From: JADFXI01 sp963784135
GTDB taxonomy: Bacteria; Nitrospirota; Thermodesulfovibrionia; Thermodesulfovibrionales; Dissulfurispiraceae
Reading direction: 5' to 3'
Assembly (NCBI GenBank): GCA_963784135.1
Contig: CAWAQG010000002.1
Location: 62,001-126,000, forward strand
Length of the DNA stretch: 64,000 nucleotides
Part shown: positions 60,183-64,000 of the stretch, piece after piece
How positions within the stretch are numbered: position 1 is the first letter of the stretch
Layout: each line of letters opens with the position of its first letter
Program-made: the position numbers and the translations under genes
Notes under the pieces: generated by a model
The model's database searches: none
What the model was told of the DNA's origin: nothing
The model's input: only the letters and a program-made list of their open reading frames with translations

Positions 60183-60467
60183 TTATAGTCTTTCATATAA
60201 ATCATCCCAATTTGGATTATCTTTCTCAATAAGGTGTATTTTCCATTCACGCCGCCATCTCTTTATTTGTTTCTCTCTGGTAATGGCTGAATCAGCAGTT
60301 TCATGCAGCTCATACCAAACAAGGCGATGCACGGTATATTCTTTTGTAAAACCATCTGCAAGGTTATTCTTATGCTCGTAGATGCGTTTGATTAAGTCCG
60401 ACGTGACACCTGTATACAAAGTGCCATTACGCTTGCTGCAAAGAATATAAACATAAAAGCCCTTCAT
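60183..60467 (-). CDS. GIY-YIG nuclease domain protein, copy B
   Basis: 94 residues from ATG 60467, the same length as copy A and about 90% identical. GIY-YIG core YVYILCSKRNGTLYTGVT, KRIYEH and TREKQIKRW are intact, so both copies could be active nucleases. A longer in-frame start at 60515 would run through the hairpin arm and is rejected. Confidence 0.88.
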   Translation of the reverse strand: MKGFYVYILCSKRNGTLYTGVTSDLIKRIYEHKNNLADGFTKEYTVHRLVWYELHETADSAITREKQIKRWRREWKIHLIEKDNPNWDDLYERL

Positions 60468-60478
60468 ATGTTTCTTTT

Positions 60479-60512
60479 CCTGGATTCCCGCTAAAGGACT
60501 GCGGGAATGACG
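60479..60512. repeat. element B right hairpin arm
   Basis: CCTGG-ATTCCCGC-TAAAGGACT-GCGGGAAT-GACG, the reverse complement of 60132-60165. Confidence 0.9.
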
Positions 60513-60596
60513 CAAGCTTATTATAGATTTTTTTGAATAGATTTTTGGTGATGCAACGAATACCTACTTCGAATAGATTTTTACGTGATGCAACGC

Positions 60597-60928
60597 GGAA
60601 GGAGAGCACTTGTTTTTCTACGCCCCGATAAACAGCCTGCTCCTCCCGATACCTTCTTTATGACTGACTGTTGACAAAGCTTACCGCATTATGTAATTCT
60701 AAGTACGGGAGTTCGCCCGTTCAAGCTTCACGCGACAAGAAATCACTGAGGAAACTTGAGTAATAGAATCCGGAAAGTAATCTGATATTATCCCTCCTGA
60801 ATCAGGAGTAACCCATAATAAAAATTGTTACCGGGAACATATCAATAACTAATGAATCCGCTGCCCGCATTGCAGCCGTTTGAGCTTTTAAGGCTTTTAT
60901 CATGACTACCAGGAGAGGTACAAAAAAG
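60597..60928. other. intergenic region and leader upstream of rho
   Basis: 332 bases. It holds the second copy of the 38-base dispersed repeat (60625-60662), a possible promoter (TTGACA at 60671-60676, 17 bases, TAATTC at 60694-60699) and, in the long leader, a small dyad CTCCTGA-A-TCAGGAG (60796-60810). A long leader fits the self-controlled expression known for rho in other bacteria; no gene is seen. Confidence 0.5.
60625..60662. repeat. 38-base dispersed repeat, copy 2
   Basis: Matches 51318-51355: CCGATAAACAGCCTGC, C/T-rich middle, CTTTATG end. Confidence 0.7.
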
Positions 60929-62188
60929 ATGGAAAACTATATTGCAATCTCGGAATTGAAAGAGAAGACCATTGATGAGCTTGCAGGTCTTGCCAAAGAG
61001 CTGAATGTAGAGGGCGCATCAGGGTTGAGAAAGCAGGAAATGATTTTCGCCATTCTTCAGGCACAGGCGGAAAAAGCTGGAAACGTCTACGGCTCAGGAG
61101 TGCTGGAGATACTGCCTGACGGCTTTGGCTTTCTCCGTTCTCCGGACTACAGCTATCTGCCGAGTCCCGACGACATATATGTATCACCGTCACAGATCAG
61201 GAGATTCAGTCTGCGCACAGGTGATTATGTATCAGGCCAGATCAGGCCGCCCAAGGACAATGAGCGGTATTTCGCCCTTTTGAAGGTGGAGAGCATCAAC
61301 AATGAATCGATCGAGCGTAATGTGAACCGTCCGCTCTTCGATAATCTCACCCCCTATTATCCGACTGAGAAAGTCAGTCTCGAATATGACAATGACTTCT
61401 CCATGCGAGTAATGGACCTGACCGCCCCTATAGGCAAAGGCCAGCGAGGTCTGATAGTTGCAGCGCCGAGGACCGGTAAAACAATGCTGCTGCAGTCAAT
61501 CGCAAAAGCAATCACAACAAATCATAAAGAAATCCACCTTATTATCCTCCTCATCGACGAGCGTCCCGAGGAAGTCACCGACTGGAAAAGACAGGTGAGC
61601 GGCGCAGAGATAATAAGTTCAACTTTTGACGAGCCGCCCCAGCGGCATTGCCAGGTATCCGAGATGGTTATCGAGCGGGCCAAGAGGCTTGTGGAAACAA
61701 AAAAAGACGTGGTCATACTCCTTGACAGTATAACAAGGCTGGCGAGGGCATATAACGCAATAACACCCACCAGCGGTAAGGTGCTGTCCGGAGGACTCGA
61801 TGCCAATGCGCTGCAGAGGCCCAAGAGGTTTTTCGGCACTGCGAGGAGCATAGAGGAAGGCGGCAGTCTCACCATTCTGGCGACAGCGCTTGTCGATACG
61901 GGCAGCCGTATGGATGATGTCATTTTTGAAGAATTTAAAGGGACAGGTAATATGGAACTGCATCTCGACCGCAAGCTTGTGGACAAGAGAATATTCCCGA
62001 GCATTGATATCAATTCATCAGGGACAAGAAAAGAAGAACTGCTCGTTGACAGGGACATCCTGAACAAGATGTGGATCCTCAGAAAGGTGCTGAACCCGTT
62101 GAGCACTGTGGAAAGCGTTGAATTCCTGCTCAGCAAGCTTAAAGGCACGAAGAGCAACAGCGAGTTCCTGGAGATGATGAACAAATAG
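60929..62188 (+). CDS. rho: transcription termination factor Rho
   Basis: 419 residues from ATG 60929, well spaced from AGGAGAGG; an ATG at 60902 lies before that site. Rho N-terminal helix bundle (about 1-45), cold-shock-like RNA-binding domain with LPDGFGFLRSPDY, and ATPase domain with Walker A APRTGKTMLL, Q-loop SGGLDANALQRPKRFFG and R-loop. It ends transcription of untranslated RNA. Normal length. Confidence 0.96.
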   Translation: MENYIAISELKEKTIDELAGLAKELNVEGASGLRKQEMIFAILQAQAEKAGNVYGSGVLEILPDGFGFLRSPDYSYLPSPDDIYVSPSQIRRFSLRTGDYVSGQIRPPKDNERYFALLKVESINNESIERNVNRPLFDNLTPYYPTEKVSLEYDNDFSMRVMDLTAPIGKGQRGLIVAAPRTGKTMLLQSIAKAITTNHKEIHLIILLIDERPEEVTDWKRQVSGAEIISSTFDEPPQRHCQVSEMVIERAKRLVETKKDVVILLDSITRLARAYNAITPTSGKVLSGGLDANALQRPKRFFGTARSIEEGGSLTILATALVDTGSRMDDVIFEEFKGTGNMELHLDRKLVDKRIFPSIDINSSGTRKEELLVDRDILNKMWILRKVLNPLSTVESVEFLLSKLKGTKSNSEFLEMMNK

Positions 62189-62229
62189 CCGGCAGGCCTG
62201 TAAACTGAAAATCGGTATTTGGACAACTT

Positions 62230-62622
62230 ATGCAACTGGAAGATAACGGAAAATGTTTCGTATGCGGCAAAGACAACCCCTGCGGACTTAAACTCTCCTT
62301 TACTCTCCTCGACGGAAAAATCACCTCTGAATTTACTCCATCCGAGCTGCATCAGGGATATAAAGACATTACCCACGGAGGCATAATTACAGCGCTTCTC
62401 GACGAGGCAATGATACAGGCAGCTTTGGCCGGGGGGGCGTCCCCCGTTACCGCGGAAATCAATGTGCGGTTCAGAAAACCTTTAATTGCAGGAGAGCAGT
62501 CGCATATAGAGGCGGAAATATTAAAAAAAGGCACGCGGCTGATCGAAGCCAGGGCACGGCTGACATCCCCTGCTACCGGAGATGTGATTGCCGAAGGGCA
62601 TGCAAAACTGCTGATAAAATGA
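62230..62622 (+). CDS. PaaI/4HBT-type thioesterase
   Basis: 130 residues, hotdog fold with HGGIITALLDEAM (catalytic acid region) and INVRFRKPLIAGE. The N-terminus has CFVCGKDNPCGL, typical of a subgroup with Cys near the start. Likely hydrolyses an acyl-CoA; substrate unknown. It overlaps the next gene by four bases (ATGA). Confidence 0.88.
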   Translation: MQLEDNGKCFVCGKDNPCGLKLSFTLLDGKITSEFTPSELHQGYKDITHGGIITALLDEAMIQAALAGGASPVTAEINVRFRKPLIAGEQSHIEAEILKKGTRLIEARARLTSPATGDVIAEGHAKLLIK

Positions 62623-64000
62623 AAAGCCACATTTTTATAATCGGCACTCTTATTGCGGTGATCTCGGGACTGATAACCCTCAATGTTTTTTTTCAGCAGT
62701 CATTGCAAACAGATACGGCTGAGCAGTTCAACAGGCAGCAGCTTTTACTTTCAAAGTCAATAACTGACCACATAAAATCATATATCCAAAACAAACAGGA
62801 GCAACTTTTTTTAATAGCTTACCTGCTGTCTGAAATTGAGCTCCGGGGCAATAATGATTTCTCGGCAATAAAAGAGAACCTGCGAATGTCGCAGAATGAA
62901 ATGGTCGGCGAGAATCTCGGATTAATCAGTCCCGGAGGCAGAGTGATTTTTCTCCAGGGGGACAGGGACAGCCTGCTGTATTCCGCCCCCGATATAATTA
63001 AACAGGCCCGGGGCATGGGAGCTTTCACGACACGCCTGTTTCAGACAAGGTCTACGGTTTACATCATATCGCCGGTATACCGGCGCGACAGGCTTGCGTA
63101 CCTGGCGTTCGCCGGCATCAAAATAGCCGACATCGCCAGTCATTTCGTGAGCGAGATCAAGTTGGGCGGGAGAGGATATGCGTGGATGATGGACAAGAAC
63201 GGCAATCTCCTCTATCACCCGACCCAGCCCGGCATGGTGGGAAGAAATCTCTACAAGTCGGACTCCACCTGTTTTCAATGCCACGTGAGCTTTGACCTCG
63301 AGAAAAGAATCATCGAGGGCCGGGCTGACAACTTCGGCAGGTACATCGCCCCGTCAGGAGAGGACAAGATTATCGCCTTTTCGACTGTTAACATATCCGG
63401 CCTTTCCTGGATTGTTGCCGTATCATCGCCCTACTCCGAAGTAATCCGTACCACAAAACACAGCATGGGACTTTATTCCTACCTTATAGTATCTATCTTT
63501 GTAACGACCAGCTTCGTTTCCGCGGTGCTTATCGTCTTTAACAAAAAGAGGATCAGGGCAGAGGCGGTTGAGCGTAGGAAAGAGGAACTCGAGAATTATG
63601 CGGTGCAGCTCGAAAAAAGGGTCAACAGGCGGACAGCCGAACTCTCAAATGAAAAGGAAAAGCTGAACACAATAGTGAGCGCCATCGGCGGAGGGATAGT
63701 CCTCATCTCAAAGGACGACAAAATCCAGTGGGCAAACCAGATGATAAAGGACATGACCGGCATGGAAGTAGTCGGCAAATCCTGCGGGGAGATTTGCCGG
63801 GACCACCAACTGCCCGACATAAACACCGGCGATCGTATCGATACGGTCATTCTCCAGAACCTCTTCGGCCAAAAAGACAAATATTTTCAGATTACAACAG
63901 CGCCTGTCAAGGGTGAGGACGGCGAGTTGCACGGTTACATACGCCTTATACAGGATGTAACGGAAATAAAAAAGATGGAGGAACAGATCATACATTCTGA
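62619..64000 (+). CDS. membrane PAS sensor kinase with CxxCH in its extracytoplasmic sensor, partial
   Basis: The gene runs off the window; 460 codons are present. TM1 (about 5-27), a Cache-type periplasmic domain (about 35-280) with GRGYAWMMDKNGNLLYHP, and TM2 (about 288-312) are followed by a coiled coil and a PAS domain (about 345-455) that ends in IQDVTEIKKMEEQ, so a HisKA/ATPase or GGDEF part should follow. The sensor contains STCFQCHVSF (CxxCH near residues 218-222), a c-type haem attachment motif, so the domain may bind haem and sense redox or a gas. The start is coupled to the thioesterase. Confidence 0.88.
   Translation, partial: MKSHIFIIGTLIAVISGLITLNVFFQQSLQTDTAEQFNRQQLLLSKSITDHIKSYIQNKQEQLFLIAYLLSEIELRGNNDFSAIKENLRMSQNEMVGENLGLISPGGRVIFLQGDRDSLLYSAPDIIKQARGMGAFTTRLFQTRSTVYIISPVYRRDRLAYLAFAGIKIADIASHFVSEIKLGGRGYAWMMDKNGNLLYHPTQPGMVGRNLYKSDSTCFQCHVSFDLEKRIIEGRADNFGRYIAPSGEDKIIAFSTVNISGLSWIVAVSSPYSEVIRTTKHSMGLYSYLIVSIFVTTSFVSAVLIVFNKKRIRAEAVERRKEELENYAVQLEKRVNRRTAELSNEKEKLNTIVSAIGGGIVLISKDDKIQWANQMIKDMTGMEVVGKSCGEICRDHQLPDINTGDRIDTVILQNLFGQKDKYFQITTAPVKGEDGELHGYIRLIQDVTEIKKMEEQIIHS

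Larger units (their letters stand above)
60041..60596. mobile_element. GIY-YIG palindrome element, copy B
   Basis: About 556 bp, inverted relative to copy A. On the minus strand: two tandem units of TTGCATCAC...AATCTATTCGAA, hairpin arm 60512-60479, GIY-YIG gene, inverted arm 60165-60131, then two further units in opposite orientation ending in GATGCAATTCGC. The repeats at the two outer ends therefore face each other. It lies between selD and rho. Better preserved than copy A. Boundaries come from the end of similarity between the copies. Confidence 0.75.

Noticed and set aside
60468..60515. N-terminal extension of GIY-YIG copy B
   Set aside because: These codons are the hairpin arm itself; copy A has the same arm but no start codon in it, and the shared protein begins at the later Met.
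60671..60699. Strong promoter for rho
   Set aside because: The -35 is perfect but TAATTC is a poor -10; kept only as a possibility in the intergenic entry.
1..64000. CRISPR array, prophage or integrase
   Set aside because: No regularly spaced direct repeats, phage structural genes, integrase or full transposase were seen on either strand. The tRNA fold-back has no adjacent integrase.

Overview
The window reads as chromosome of an anaerobic, Gram-negative, motile bacterium. It carries c-type cytochromes, a cytochrome b, a menaquinone-type methyltransferase, a V-type ATPase, ADP-forming acyl-CoA synthetase, ThyX, selenocysteine use, and a very heavy load of PAS kinases and chemoreceptors. The style of the signalling proteins, the two RpoD-like sigma factors and the macromolecular-synthesis operon suggest Nitrospirota (Thermodesulfovibrionia-like) or a neighbouring deltaproteobacterial-grade phylum. 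This is inference; no rRNA is present to settle it.

Layout. 1-4.5 kb: the end of a 2-oxo acid dehydrogenase E2 gene, then ADP-forming acyl-CoA synthetase alpha and beta subunits separated by an HDOD gene and a GAF-GGDEF diguanylate cyclase. 4.5-17 kb: one long minus-strand chemotaxis operon (transducer, a Cys-rich miniprotein, a hypothetical protein, CheY, STAS, HPt, CheA, CheW, MCP, CheR, CheD, CheB, a small zinc-ribbon-like protein, and a frameshifted GAF/HD-GYP gene). 17-22.8 kb: PAS histidine kinases, a NarL-type regulator, a second RpoD-like sigma factor behind a short leader ORF, and a STAS protein. 23.2-25.7 kb: a B12-type radical SAM enzyme and a UbiE/MenG methyltransferase. 25.7-30.6 kb: a zinc-binding-domain MCP, an unknown gene bracketed by two MITE-like elements, a cytochrome b and a nine-haem cytochrome c. 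30.8-38.7 kb: a complete nine-gene V-type ATPase operon (H-I-K-E-C-F-A-B-D). 38.7-42.5 kb: an NtrC-type regulator and its kinase. 42.6-48.7 kb: thyX, an S2P-type protease, a DUF1573-like gene with an in-frame UGA, a GIY-YIG element, a rhodanese, cell-wall enzymes and Cfa. 48.9-55.6 kb: hsp20, hisB-hisC, rpsU-yqeY-dnaG-rpoD and a tRNA(CAU). 55.6-64 kb: a zinc-ribbon protein, a LysR regulator, a GH57 enzyme, selD with a UGA codon, a second GIY-YIG element, rho, a thioesterase and a kinase that runs off the end.

Most notable observations. (1) The DUF1573-like gene has UGA exactly where the first Cys of the family's CGC motif belongs. It continues in frame for 63 more codons and has a SECIS-like hairpin 21 nt after the UGA. 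The selD gene in the same window also has UGA at its active-site position with a hairpin 17 nt downstream, so a selenoprotein reading is credible. (2) Two GIY-YIG nuclease genes, about 90% identical, are each enclosed by perfect inverted copies of a 34-35 bp palindrome. Outside these lie arrays of a TTGCATCAC/TATTCGAA repeat. Three gene-less palindrome pairs with the same consensus lie elsewhere. This looks like a minimal nuclease-linked mobile element with non-autonomous derivatives, formally like REP/RAYT but with a different enzyme. (3) A family of leader sequences starting Met-Ser-Cys-Pro-Phe precedes a chemotaxis gene cluster and the second sigma factor, together with a second repeated upstream block. 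(4) Several genes have -10 boxes only 5-8 nt from the start codon and no Shine-Dalgarno sequence, which suggests leaderless transcripts.

Two genes contain paired compensating frameshifts, and one kinase has lost its phospho-acceptor His. These may be assembly errors or real decay, and reads would be needed to tell.
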